The notes beneath the pieces are model-generated. The model was not told the DNA's origin. It searched no databases and was given only the letters and a program-made list of their open reading frames with translations. From contig NZ_CP022523.1 in the NCBI RefSeq assembly GCF_002850255.1, forward strand, positions 496,001-560,000: 64,000 nucleotides of DNA. The letters are read 5' to 3'. Below are positions 1 through 8,378 of this stretch, piece by piece. The stretch is from Pseudoalteromonas sp. NC201 (GTDB lineage Bacteria; Pseudomonadota; Gammaproteobacteria; Enterobacterales; Alteromonadaceae). Numbering within the stretch: position 1 is the first letter of the stretch; every line of letters starts with the position of its first letter. A program made the position numbers and the translations under genes.

Positions 1-44
1 GTTTGGCTTTCCATTCTTACTCTTTCAAAGTAGCTTACATTAAG

Positions 45-211
45 TTAGTAAAATAGTGATCTATACCAAGCCAATTGCTGCTCTGCCACTGGCGTCACCG
101 CGCTTTATCTAAACCTCAGGTCATTTACTTCTAAAAAGTTAGTAAAACTCTGATCTCAATGACCATGATGCGGAAGGGAGATCAGTATTTTACTTAGTAA
201 AAGTTTGATCT
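45..211. repeat. Cluster of the 18-bp dispersed motif TTAGTAAAANNNTGATCT
   Basis: Copies lie at 45-62, 139-156 and 194-211 on the plus strand and at 179-196 on the minus strand. The last two overlap head-to-head and form an almost perfect inverted repeat over 179-211. The constant parts are TTAGTAAAA and TGATCT, with three free bases between. The cluster fills the gene-free stretch before the first gene. I see no promoter or RNA that would explain it. Further copies occur at 384-566, 5815-6167, 7215-7232, 20880-20897 and 21351-21368. Confidence 0.8.
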
Positions 212-250
212 ATGCACGAATTGGCATGCTGTTTAGTTGCCGCCTAATAT

Positions 251-817
251 CTAACTTTGTCTTATTATATCCACTAACTTATTGATTTTTATATTACTAA
301 GTTGGCGGTAATCCAAAAATGGTGAAATGATAAGGCGCAAGTTATAGTCAACGGCGAACTCATCATCTAGCCAAATTAGATTGTTAGTAAAAATCTGATC
401 TTCAAGCAATGATTTCGCGTAGGTGCGTCCTGCAATTATATGCCAATCGTATGTTTTTGCTGAAAAATCAGGCGTTGAGAAGAGCAGGGCTTCTTGACTT
501 GAAGCTTGAAGTAACGCGCTATCTCGATATGACTGCCAAGTTGAATAGTTAGTAATATCGTGATCTGGCAGCTTTGCAGCAAATAAAAACTTGGCAAAAA
601 CATTGAAGATTTTCCGCCAACCATTGCCGCAATGCGCATTAATATGTTCGATCTCCCTATTGGCTAACGCACTGACTTGCATCAAATTATTATAAGGTTC
701 TATGCGTGGCGGATGTTCAATATAAAACGCAACCTTACCCGTTGCTACACCCAAACCATGAGTTAGTATTTTTTTGCTCTGTGCTGTATTCATCATACTT
801 TGCTGCGATCTATTCAT
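251..817 (-). CDS. Conserved-looking hypothetical protein, 188 aa
   Basis: I do not recognise the family with confidence. The protein has no signal peptide or membrane segment and looks soluble, with aromatic-rich stretches such as WQSYRDSALL and YDWHIIAGRTYAKSLL. The start used is the ATG at 817; other Met codons follow within the first nine residues, so the exact start is uncertain. Two copies of the 18-bp motif lie inside the gene, at 384-401 and 549-566. They are read in the same frame as DQIFTN and DHDITN, and a more degenerate copy lies near 763-780. The gene stands alone, with the MITE behind its start and repeat-filled DNA after its stop. Confidence 0.6.
   Translation of the reverse strand: MNRSQQSMMNTAQSKKILTHGLGVATGKVAFYIEHPPRIEPYNNLMQVSALANREIEHINAHCGNGWRKIFNVFAKFLFAAKLPDHDITNYSTWQSYRDSALLQASSQEALLFSTPDFSAKTYDWHIIAGRTYAKSLLEDQIFTNNLIWLDDEFAVDYNLRLIISPFLDYRQLSNIKINKLVDIIRQS
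384..566 (+). repeat. Two in-gene copies of the 18-bp motif
   Basis: The motif is present at 384-401 (TTAGTAAAAATCTGATCT) and 549-566 (TTAGTAATATCGTGATCT), inside the minus-strand gene at 251-817. Both are in the same orientation and the same codon phase, encoding D-Q/H-x-F/I-T-N. A weaker match lies at 763-780. Confidence 0.75.
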
Positions 818-889
818 TTACACGTAAGTTTAAAATAAATAAAGTGAAATTGGCATGGTAAGGGTTTGAATTAAATTTTGCTTTTACTA

Positions 890-1152
890 GGGCCTGTTGA
901 CCTTTGCTGTTTGATTTTTGTTTCCCTGAGTGGGTTTTGGTCGCGGCGCTCGACTTGCCGCCTAGTAATCTAAGCAAAAGTTGAGCAACAATGAACAAAG
1001 CGCACTCAGGGGAACCCAAAGGGCAGCGCCTGATTGGCATTTCTAATGCGTTATCGCCTGACTCACATAGAATAACTATGCTACACAGGCTCTTCCTTGT
1101 ATAAATGGCAATCAAACTGCTGCAAAAACAAACTTGAAAGATCAACAGACCC
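890..1152. mobile_element. 263-bp MITE, copy 1
   Basis: The ends are inverted: GGGCCTGTTGACCTTT on the left and the complement of GGGTCTGTTGATCTTT on the right. A TA dinucleotide flanks each side, as expected for a TA target duplication. A second copy of exactly the same length lies at 51363-51625, also flanked by TA. No transposase is encoded. The minus-strand reading frame across it (810-1145) runs through both terminal repeats and is judged spurious. TA duplication suggests mobilisation by an IS630/Tc1-mariner-type transposase; that link is inference. Confidence 0.8.
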
Positions 1153-1232
1153 TAGGTAAAAAATCGAACCTATCGTTAATCTTAGTGCTTGGTTACTACG
1201 TATGACATCAAGATGGAATATGGAGAACTTAT

Positions 1233-1769
1233 ATGAAAGTACGACAGTTATTTTTCACAGCGATTTTAGTGCTCGCAGTTTCAGCATGCACAGGGCTGCC
1301 TGAGGGCATCAAACCAGTTAAAGACTTTAATGTTGAGCGATATACAGGCACTTGGTATGAAATCGCGCGATTAGACCATTCATTTGAAAGAGGAATGCAG
1401 AACGTCACGGCAACTTATAGCCAAAATCCCGACGGTTCAATTAAAGTCGTAAATAAGGGATATGTAACAGAGGAAGGAGAGTGGAAAGAAGCGGTTGGCA
1501 AAGCTAAGTTTGTTGCAAATGATGAAATAGCGCATCTGAAAGTGTCATTTTTTGGTCCGTTTTATGGCAGTTATGTGGTATTCGAGTTAGATGAAGACTA
1601 CCAGTATGCATTTGTTACCAGCTACAATCGTGATTACCTTTGGTTGCTTTCTAGAGCACCTAAAGTGTCGGATACCGTAATGAACAAGTTTAAAACCATG
1701 TCAGAACAATATGGTTTTAACACCAATGAACTTATCTATATGAGACACGAAACCGTTCGAAAAGAATAG
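1233..1769 (+). CDS. blc: Outer-membrane lipocalin (Blc-like lipoprotein)
   Basis: This 178-aa bacterial lipocalin binds lipophilic molecules such as fatty acids or lysophospholipids at the outer membrane. A type II signal peptide ends at the lipobox VSAC near residue 19. The lipocalin signature YTGTWYEIARLDHSFERG follows at about residues 37-54, with Gly-x-Trp intact. Strands of an eight-stranded barrel follow, with a conserved C-terminal Arg region (LWLLSRAP). Length is typical for Blc. The start is the ATG preceded by a GGAG-type ribosome site. It is a single gene with its own terminator-like hairpin. Confidence 0.93.
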   Translation: MKVRQLFFTAILVLAVSACTGLPEGIKPVKDFNVERYTGTWYEIARLDHSFERGMQNVTATYSQNPDGSIKVVNKGYVTEEGEWKEAVGKAKFVANDEIAHLKVSFFGPFYGSYVVFELDEDYQYAFVTSYNRDYLWLLSRAPKVSDTVMNKFKTMSEQYGFNTNELIYMRHETVRKE

Positions 1770-1788
1770 TGTAAACCCCCTTTACACT
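1768..1788 (+). terminator. Hairpin at the end of blc
   Basis: AGTGTAAA and TTTACACT form an 8-bp perfect stem around a CCCCC loop, overlapping the stop codon. Only a weak T-rich stretch follows, so its strength as a terminator is uncertain. Confidence 0.45.
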
Positions 1789-1965
1789 AAAGTTCCTTTT
1801 ATGGGTATTTTAACTTGCTAACAGAAGGGAGGCTGTATGTGAGTTGAGTATAAGTGTCTTATTCCTGTAGGAAATGGTTAATAAATCATTCAGTCAACTG
1901 TAACAGGAACACTTCACACTGTTGCACGCTTTACAAAAAATAATACTTAGGAACTGGAGTAACTC

Positions 1966-3894
1966 ATGAAGCGTGTAGCATATTCTCTTATTGCAGCAGC
2001 GGTTGCAATGGCACTTACAGCCTGTGATGGTGACGATGGAGCACAAGGTCCTGCGGGTCCTCAAGGTGAGCAGGGCACTGCTGGCCAAGACGGTGCAAAC
2101 GGCACTAATGGATCGAATGGTACTAATGGTTCAAACGGCACAAATGGACAAAATGGTACTGACGGACAGGATGGTCAAAATGGACAAGACGGCCAAAATG
2201 GTCGTGATGGTAGTTACAGCGTACCAGGCCTTGTTCGCATCGCAACCGTCCCAGCTGGTGCTGAAGTAACTGGTCTATTTCTTTCTGAAGGGGGGGACTT
2301 GTTCTTCAACGTTCAGCACCCAAATGACACCAACACAGCTACTGATAAGTTCAATAGCAAGCCATTCAATACAGGTACTGTCGGTGTACTAACCGGTGTG
2401 AACTTTAATAACCTACCTGCAAATATCCCAAGCGCGCCAGTTCCAGCTTCGACCATGGAACAACAAACCGTGATTTCTGCAATTGGTCAATATCAAATTC
2501 TAGGCCAAACAGGTGACACATTCGCAAACCTTGGCACTAAAGGGTTAGCGGGTGGTTTGGGTGTACATTACAGCATCTCAACTGGTGAAGAAATCATTAA
2601 AAATGATAACCCTGATTTCAATGGTTATATTCCAGTCGATGCAAACACAGGTTATCTATTCACAAACTGGGAAGCGTACCCAGGTGGTGTCAGTCGTTTG
2701 AAAATGAGTAAAGCGACAACGGGTAAATGGTCAATCGAAGAAGCCATGATGGTAGACTTCGACGGTGTTAAAGGCACAGCAGCCAACTGCTTTGGTTCAG
2801 TATCACCTTGGGGCACACCGCTGACTTCGGAAGAATGGATTGTCTGGTCTGAAGTTGATTCAACACAAGATCCACAGTGGAATAATCCTGCTGAAACAGG
2901 CAATGACACAATGGAAGCGTTAATGGCACCTGATTTCCCTAACCCTTATCGCTACGGTTACATTGCGGAAATCAAAAATCCTACAACCGAAACGCCTGAT
3001 GTTGTAAAACACTTCACAATCGGTCGTTATGAGCATGAAAACTCGGTTGTAATGCCTGACCGTCGTACTGTTTATTCATCACAAGATGATACCGGTGGCG
3101 TACTATTTAAATTTGTTGCAGATCAACCAGAAGACTTAAGTGCAGGTACCCTATACGCAGCAAAGCTAACTCAAGATGCGGGCCTTACCGATCCGGCTGT
3201 AACTGGCTTTGACATTAGCTGGGTTGAGCTGGGTAGCGGCAGTAATGCACAGATTGAAACTTGGGTGGCTGAGTACGACGGCATCAATGAGACTGACTAT
3301 GTTGAAGGTCAAACAAGCTATTTGTCTGTTGCTGATGTAAAAGCGTGGGCGGAAGGCGCTGCTACTTATCCAACAGTTGCAAACGGTGGCGGTAAAGTAA
3401 CGGCAGGTAAAGCGATGGACAACCGCGCTATCTTCCTAGAGTCTCGTCAGGCTGCACGCCAAAAAGGCGCTACGGCTGAATGGCGTAAACTTGAAGGCTT
3501 AAGCATCAACCATAACCGCGTACTTGAGGCGGTAACTGGTCAAGATGTTGTTGCCGGTGAAGTGGTAGATAAAGCCTATATGTATATCGGTATCTCTGAT
3601 ATCGACAACACCATGATTGATGGCGAAGGTGACATGCAGCTTTCTGCGCGTGTTAAAGATTGTGGCGGTGTATACCGTGCACATATCGATAACAACTATA
3701 ACCTAACTCGCATTGAGCCGGTTGTTATGGGTGCAACTTACCGCTCGTCACTAACTGGCGCTGAGCGTTGTGACGTCAATCAGCTTTCGCAGCCTGATAA
3801 CGTAATCGTTATGGAAGATGGTCGCATCATTATTGGTGAAGATGGCTTCCAAGAAAACAACACGCTTTGGCTTTATGACCCTAAAGCAAAATAA
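1966..3894 (+). CDS. PhoX/DUF839-like lipoprotein with a collagen-like stalk
   Basis: The 642-aa protein has a lipoprotein signal (LTAC at about residues 17-20). Next comes an uninterrupted run of Gly-x-x triplets (GPAGPQGEQG, then GTNGSNGTNG and GQDGQNGQDG units) over about residues 27-81. The remainder is a PhoX/DUF839-type domain: NCFGSVSPWGTPLTSEEW resembles the family's NC...PWGT..T.EE metal-site motif, and GRYEHENSVV and VYSSQDDTGGVLFKF match later blades. PhoX enzymes are calcium/iron phosphomonoesterases, but activity here is inferred from family only. The collagen-like part probably acts as a surface stalk. It lies upstream of a di-heme lipoprotein gene, with a terminator-like hairpin between them. 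Confidence 0.82.
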   Translation: MKRVAYSLIAAAVAMALTACDGDDGAQGPAGPQGEQGTAGQDGANGTNGSNGTNGSNGTNGQNGTDGQDGQNGQDGQNGRDGSYSVPGLVRIATVPAGAEVTGLFLSEGGDLFFNVQHPNDTNTATDKFNSKPFNTGTVGVLTGVNFNNLPANIPSAPVPASTMEQQTVISAIGQYQILGQTGDTFANLGTKGLAGGLGVHYSISTGEEIIKNDNPDFNGYIPVDANTGYLFTNWEAYPGGVSRLKMSKATTGKWSIEEAMMVDFDGVKGTAANCFGSVSPWGTPLTSEEWIVWSEVDSTQDPQWNNPAETGNDTMEALMAPDFPNPYRYGYIAEIKNPTTETPDVVKHFTIGRYEHENSVVMPDRRTVYSSQDDTGGVLFKFVADQPEDLSAGTLYAAKLTQDAGLTDPAVTGFDISWVELGSGSNAQIETWVAEYDGINETDYVEGQTSYLSVADVKAWAEGAATYPTVANGGGKVTAGKAMDNRAIFLESRQAARQKGATAEWRKLEGLSINHNRVLEAVTGQDVVAGEVVDKAYMYIGISDIDNTMIDGEGDMQLSARVKDCGGVYRAHIDNNYNLTRIEPVVMGATYRSSLTGAERCDVNQLSQPDNVIVMEDGRIIIGEDGFQENNTLWLYDPKAK

Positions 3895-3902
3895 TTAAGC
3901 AA

Positions 3903-3937
3903 GTAGCAGTGCACTGAATGGTGCGCTGCTTTTTTTT
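3903..3937 (+). terminator. Rho-independent terminator or attenuator after the PhoX-like gene
   Basis: AGCAGTGCAC pairs with GTGCGCTGCT, followed by eight T. It lies 25-60 bases before the next start codon, so it may reduce read-through into the di-heme gene. Confidence 0.8.
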
Positions 3938-3960
3938 AGCAAAATTTTGGAGTCATAAAA

Positions 3961-5616
3961 ATGAAATACGTTAGCCTAACTCTAGTGGCATTGACGAGCG
4001 TAGCCTTGTTTGGTTGTAATGATGAACAGACTCAAGGGCTAACCAATACCGCACTTATGTCGGCGCAAACTACAGCACCTTATAAACAGGGTGATGATAT
4101 TCCTGCGGCCGCATTTATGCAGCACAATGAAGTCTATAACCCTGAATCAGTGATCCCACCTCAGTGTTACACCAAAACGGATGGCGTGAATAACCCTTGC
4201 TATGCCTGCCATCAATCATATGATGAAAAAAACCGACCAAACATGATGCGTGATGCCAATTTACAAGGCGCCTATGAGTTTTCCGATCTTGGATTTAAAA
4301 ACCACTGGAAAAATTTGTTTAAAGATCGTTCTGAGCTTATCAAAGGTATCTCAGATCAAGATATTACTAACTGGGTCAACCAAGATAATTACAGCCCTTT
4401 CATCGAAAAACTAAAAAATAGCCCTGACTGGAAAGGTGAGATCACTCCACTTAACAACTTGGCATATCCAGAAAAAGCGTTCGATGAGCTTGGTATAGCA
4501 AAGGACGGCAGTGGCTGGGTGGCATTCAATTATAAGCCTTTTCCTAGTACTTTCTGGCCAACCAATGGCTCGACGGGGGATGTCATGATCCGCCTTGCTG
4601 ACGCCTTCAGAGAAAAAGGCGAAACGTATAATCAGGACGTTTACCTTGCCAACTTAAGCCTAGTTGAAATGGCTGTAAAGGGACTTGACGAAATATCAAC
4701 GCCAGTGATTTCTGAATCGCGAGTTGGCGTAGATTTAAATGGTGATGGCAAACTCACGAAGATCACTAGCATGCTGCGCAGTGAACGTTACCTTGGTGAT
4801 GCCAATACTATCGAGCTTGCTCATCAGTTATACCCACAAGACACCGAGTTTTTACATACCGTTCGGTATATTGGGGTGGATGATAATGGCCAAGTATTTA
4901 ATGCGCCAAGAATGAAAGAAGTGCGCTACATGAAGAAGCACAACTTTAAATCCAAACAGTCACTCGGTGCTGCTTACTACAGAGAAGCGAAAGAAAAGTC
5001 ATTCGAAAATTACCCACAAACGCTTTATTTGGGCGACCAAGGGATCAATAACAACTTTGGTTGGACGATTAACGGTTATATAGAGGATAAAAATGGCGCA
5101 CTTCGTCCGCAACATGAGCAAGAGCTTGCATTTTGTAATGGCTGTCACAAAACCATTGGCTCAACCTATGACCAAACCTTCTCGTTTGCGCGTAAAGTTG
5201 AAGGCAAACTGGGTTGGGGTTATATCAATTTAAAAGAGATGCAAGACGTACCTAACAAAGGCGAAGAGCAGGGCGAATTCTTGACCTATATGATGCGTGT
5301 TGGCGGCGGTGATGAGTTTAGGCAAAACCAAGAGATGCTAATGCGCTGGTTTAACGAAGATGGCACGGTAAACAGCAAAAAAGTGCAGTCTGCGAAGAAC
5401 CTTTATGAATTGATCACACCATCAAAACCACGTGCGCTGGCGCTGAATAAAGCCTACTTAACCATTGTCAAAGAGCAAAGCTACCTGTTCGGTCGTGACG
5501 CCACTATAGTAAAAGCGCGTAATGTGCTTGAACAAGTCGATGATTCTCAACAGCCTCTAGAGCCAGAGCACCGATATGTGTGGGATATGCAGCTGGATTG
5601 GAATAAAGCCGAGTAA
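3961..5616 (+). CDS. Di-heme c-type cytochrome-like lipoprotein
   Basis: The 551-aa protein has a lipoprotein signal ending in FGC near residue 19. It carries two covalent heme-binding motifs: CYACH at about residues 80-84 and CNGCH at about residues 393-397. A polar domain of about 300 residues separates the hemes. I do not recognise a named family. Two CxxCH sites plus lipid anchoring suggest an electron-transfer or redox enzyme on the periplasmic face or cell surface. A ribosome site (TTTTGGAG) precedes the ATG. It follows the PhoX-like gene in the same direction, so the two may work together, but no substrate can be inferred. Confidence 0.72.
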   Translation: MKYVSLTLVALTSVALFGCNDEQTQGLTNTALMSAQTTAPYKQGDDIPAAAFMQHNEVYNPESVIPPQCYTKTDGVNNPCYACHQSYDEKNRPNMMRDANLQGAYEFSDLGFKNHWKNLFKDRSELIKGISDQDITNWVNQDNYSPFIEKLKNSPDWKGEITPLNNLAYPEKAFDELGIAKDGSGWVAFNYKPFPSTFWPTNGSTGDVMIRLADAFREKGETYNQDVYLANLSLVEMAVKGLDEISTPVISESRVGVDLNGDGKLTKITSMLRSERYLGDANTIELAHQLYPQDTEFLHTVRYIGVDDNGQVFNAPRMKEVRYMKKHNFKSKQSLGAAYYREAKEKSFENYPQTLYLGDQGINNNFGWTINGYIEDKNGALRPQHEQELAFCNGCHKTIGSTYDQTFSFARKVEGKLGWGYINLKEMQDVPNKGEEQGEFLTYMMRVGGGDEFRQNQEMLMRWFNEDGTVNSKKVQSAKNLYELITPSKPRALALNKAYLTIVKEQSYLFGRDATIVKARNVLEQVDDSQQPLEPEHRYVWDMQLDWNKAE

Positions 5617-5814
5617 ATCGTGTTCAGGGTAGGGGCGCTTCCTACCCTGAGTTGATAAAGGCTCAAAGATAAAGGGACTGGCACTGATAAACTGCCATCA
5701 TCCTAAGAGGTAGTTTCAAATTGAAATTGCACGCTAATCTTCTTATCACATAGACCTTGAAGGTAAGATAAAGCTTAAGCTCGGATCTGAGCAGAATTAC
5801 TCTTCTCGTTTTCT

Positions 5815-6073
5815 GGATCAGAATTTAACTAACCAACAGATTTCCTTTGGCACTTAGATCAGAATTTTACTAAGTTAGTCCGAGAACAAGACTACCAGAT
5901 CATATTTTTACCAACTGATTAAGCTAATTGAGCTCATGAGATCATGATTTTACTAACCTAACTTAGTTTGAGTTAGTAAATTTGCGGTGTATAGCGTCAT
6001 TATTGCTGATATTTTATGCTAAATGATGTGGTTTCAAAGAGTTAACAAAGGAATGTTAGTAAAATTGTGATCT
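5815..6073. repeat. Second cluster of the 18-bp motif
   Basis: Minus-strand copies lie at 5815-5832, 5856-5873, 5897-5914 and 5939-5956, and a plus-strand copy at 6056-6073. A half copy (TTAGTAAAT) lies at 5973. The four minus-strand copies are spaced about 41-42 bases apart, close to four helical turns. Another slightly altered copy lies inside the next gene at 6149-6167. Confidence 0.8.
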
Positions 6074-6099
6074 AAAAAAGGCGCCATTAGTGGCGCCTT
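6073..6099 (-). terminator. Terminator of the DUF3649-PepSY-DUF3325 operon
   Basis: On the minus strand AAGGCGCCA-CTAA-TGGCGCCTT is followed by a T run. It lies directly after the stop codon at 6102. Confidence 0.85.
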
Positions 6100-6101
6100 A
6101 G

Positions 6102-6434
6102 TTAAAATATGATCCAATACAGCGTACTGAGCAGCATAGTGATAATGACTAGGTAAAATAGTGATCTGAAGTAACTAGGTTTGGTCGCAAAGATAGCGAT
6201 AAGTAGTAATACAGCCAAGGTCATATAACCAATAAACTCTAAGCTACCGTAGGTCCCCTGAGTTTTAAGAGCAAGTGCTAAGCTGCCGCCGAGGCAGAGC
6301 CAGCTGGCAATGGTTAATTGGTTTGTTACGTTACCTTTTGGACGTGTACCAAATACTTCTTTATAGTGATTGGGCTTTGCTACTGCAAAACCCATAAATG
6401 CTAGCAGGCAAAGTAAAAACGTTAGCCATTCCAT
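6102..6434 (-). CDS. DUF3325-type small membrane protein
   Basis: The 110-aa protein has four hydrophobic segments (about residues 3-20, 40-56, 64-84, 89-109). Its size and position after a PepSY-TM protein fit the DUF3325 family, found with siderophore/TonB receptor systems. Biochemical function is unknown. The start overlaps the stop region of the upstream gene, so translation is probably coupled. A variant of the 18-bp motif (6149-6167) lies in the coding region, read in a different phase from the other coding copies (RSLFYLV). Confidence 0.72.
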   Translation of the reverse strand: MEWLTFLLCLLAFMGFAVAKPNHYKEVFGTRPKGNVTNQLTIASWLCLGGSLALALKTQGTYGSLEFIGYMTLAVLLLIAIFATKPSYFRSLFYLVIITMLLSTLYWIIF

Positions 6435-8017
6435 TAGGCGCTTACCTCGCGTTTTGCTTGGCGACGCGGGGTCGCTGGTGCTGCTTTGGTACTGCCGAGC
6501 TTTTTGGCTTGAACCAAGAAACCGAATGCGATACCAAGAGCCATCACATCAAAACCAAATAATACCCACTGACCATTAATGAAATAGCTCACGAGGCTGC
6601 CATCAGTCGTTAGCATGTTTACGACAGGCAGTAAGCCCCATATGATTGCATTTACTTTCGCAGATAGCATCCACGCGAGCCTATCCGACTTAAATAGAGC
6701 GGCCAGAGTGAATATTCCCCACGTAACAAAGAACGCTAGAACTTCTTTGTCTGCACGTCCAGTTAATTCTATTGGAAGCAAACGGTTTGCATAAAAGAAC
6801 ATCGCTGTTGCGGCTGGCAGCCCCATGATGGTGCCTAAATTGAGCGACTCCACAAGCCTAAGGCCTACACCCGGCTTGTCATCACCCTTGAGCTTTTGGC
6901 GTAGTCTTTTTGCCCACATAACAGCACCCGTTGCAATCATGGCACAACCTGCTAATCCGGCAACAAAGTATAGCCAACGTAACAGTGGCTCCGCTAAACG
7001 CCCGGTGTGCAGTGCTATCATTCCGCCGTAGAGATTTTCAGCGCCAGACAGTGTCACATTGTGTGTTTTTAACAACTCACCAGATGCCGCGCTATACATC
7101 CAACTGGGTGGATCATCCTGCACTGCGCGTTGAGCATTGGCATAAAGCTTAATCGTTGCACTTGCATCCCCTGGCGATGAGATCACAATGCGGCGAAGCG
7201 GTGCATCACCAGAGTTAGTAAAATAATGATCTAACGCTGTATTTAATGCGAGCCCCTTCAGTGGTTGTCCCGTCTCTTGGGTAGGGGCCAGAAATGGATA
7301 GCGTTCGGCTCTAAGCGTTTTTGTATCTTCAAAGCGCTGTTCGGCGGGCTGTGGCAGTAACATAAAAATGAGCGTCACTAGGCCGGTGTAAGTGATCATA
7401 ATATGAAACGGTAATGCCACCACGGAAGAAACATTATGAGCGTCAAGCCAACTTCTCAGCCCTTTCCCATTTCTAAATTGGAATAGGTCTTTGAAAATGC
7501 GTTTATGGATCACCACGCCAGAAATAAGCGCAATCAACATAAACAGAGTTGCAAAACAGACTATCCAACGCGCGGTGATCGCGTTCATGTAATGCAAGTC
7601 AAAATGCAGACGGTAAAAAAAGTTACCGCCTCTAGTCTCCCTAAACTCAGGAAGTGCCTCCAGCGTTACTGGGTCAAGATACTCAGAGTGACGTTTTCCG
7701 CGCCTTTCTCCTTCGGCTGGCTTTTCGGAGTACATTAATAGCAGGCTTGGGCGACGCTCCGTCGGCATTTCAATACGCCAAGACTCGGCGTTTGGCGCTA
7801 TATCTTGAAATCGTTCGATACTCTTTTTGACCGTTTCATTTTGTTGGGCACTATCATAATGAGGTAGATGGTGCGTTGCAGGTTGCGCCCACAGACTGAT
7901 CTCATGTCTGAAAAAACTCGCAGTACCAGCAAAAAAGATTAAAAACAGCAACCAACAAACGAGTAAACCAACCCAAGTGTGTAGCCAAGTCATACTGCGG
8001 AAAAATGACTCTCTCAC
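6434..8017 (-). CDS. PepSY-associated transmembrane protein (iron/siderophore operon type)
   Basis: A membrane protein of 527 aa from the GTG at 8017. I prefer this start to an ATG 14 codons upstream because the GTG overlaps the previous stop as GTGA and has GGAGG at the right distance. Helices start at about residues 10-35. Two PepSY-like periplasmic modules follow (one near SLLLMYSEKP, another near RIVISSPGDASATIKLY), and several helices fill the C-terminal part. Such proteins are linked to siderophore uptake and possibly periplasmic ferric reduction. The sequence shows only the PepSY-TM architecture and gene order. The motif copy at 7215-7232 encodes DHYFTN in frame. Confidence 0.85.
   Translation of the reverse strand: MRESFFRSMTWLHTWVGLLVCWLLFLIFFAGTASFFRHEISLWAQPATHHLPHYDSAQQNETVKKSIERFQDIAPNAESWRIEMPTERRPSLLLMYSEKPAEGERRGKRHSEYLDPVTLEALPEFRETRGGNFFYRLHFDLHYMNAITARWIVCFATLFMLIALISGVVIHKRIFKDLFQFRNGKGLRSWLDAHNVSSVVALPFHIMITYTGLVTLIFMLLPQPAEQRFEDTKTLRAERYPFLAPTQETGQPLKGLALNTALDHYFTNSGDAPLRRIVISSPGDASATIKLYANAQRAVQDDPPSWMYSAASGELLKTHNVTLSGAENLYGGMIALHTGRLAEPLLRWLYFVAGLAGCAMIATGAVMWAKRLRQKLKGDDKPGVGLRLVESLNLGTIMGLPAATAMFFYANRLLPIELTGRADKEVLAFFVTWGIFTLAALFKSDRLAWMLSAKVNAIIWGLLPVVNMLTTDGSLVSYFINGQWVLFGFDVMALGIAFGFLVQAKKLGSTKAAPATPRRQAKREVSA
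7215..7232 (+). repeat. In-gene copy of the 18-bp motif
   Basis: TTAGTAAAATAATGATCT inside the PepSY gene. It is read on the minus strand as DHYFTN, the same phase as the two copies in the gene at 251-817. Confidence 0.8.
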
Positions 8018-8319
8018 AGGGAGCCTCCAAAATGCGTCAAAGTACCGTAAAGAATACAAAGTAGTCCGATCATGCCAAGAAATACCTTTTTAAAAGAGCG
8101 GCATCCAAACACCCAAATAAAGACAATGGCGTAAAAGACGATGCCAGTTGTTAATGCATATAACAGCGCATCTAGGCGCGGAGTAGGTAAAGTTAAAGCC
8201 AATAAAGATGAAGCTAAAACAGTCACGTAATAGCCGCCGAAAATAGCGATGAAAAAGCGTGCAAGCACTTCAGCTCTGTACAAAATAGCCTTATTATTTG
8301 TGTTATCCCGACTAGGCAT
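8014..8319 (-). CDS. DUF3649-type small membrane protein
   Basis: A 101-aa protein with about three hydrophobic segments (residues 20-43, 52-71, 77-97). It is the first gene of a three-gene operon, with the PepSY protein next (GTGA overlap) and the DUF3325-like protein last. This order is the usual DUF3649/PepSY/DUF3325 iron-uptake set. The set normally sits beside a TonB-dependent siderophore receptor, but none is visible in this window. A Fur-like site lies 60-75 bases upstream. Confidence 0.75.
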   Translation of the reverse strand: MPSRDNTNNKAILYRAEVLARFFIAIFGGYYVTVLASSLLALTLPTPRLDALLYALTTGIVFYAIVFIWVFGCRSFKKVFLGMIGLLCILYGTLTHFGGSL

Positions 8320-8378
8320 AGCACCCCTTTAAAAGACAGCAAACGTAATAGAATATTATCCAATAATTTGCATCTAAA

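Larger units (their letters stand above)
5617..6101. other. Gene-free stretch: hairpin, 18-bp motif cluster, terminator
   Basis: A hairpin (TCAGGGTAGG pairing with CCTACCCTGA, about 5625-5652) follows the di-heme gene. The rest is AT-rich and contains copies of the 18-bp motif on both strands. I see no credible coding region or RNA gene. Confidence 0.7.

Noticed and set aside
810..1145. A 111-aa minus-strand reading frame across MITE copy 1
   Set aside because: It runs through both terminal repeats, has no ribosome site, and recurs only because the MITE recurs (51247-51588).
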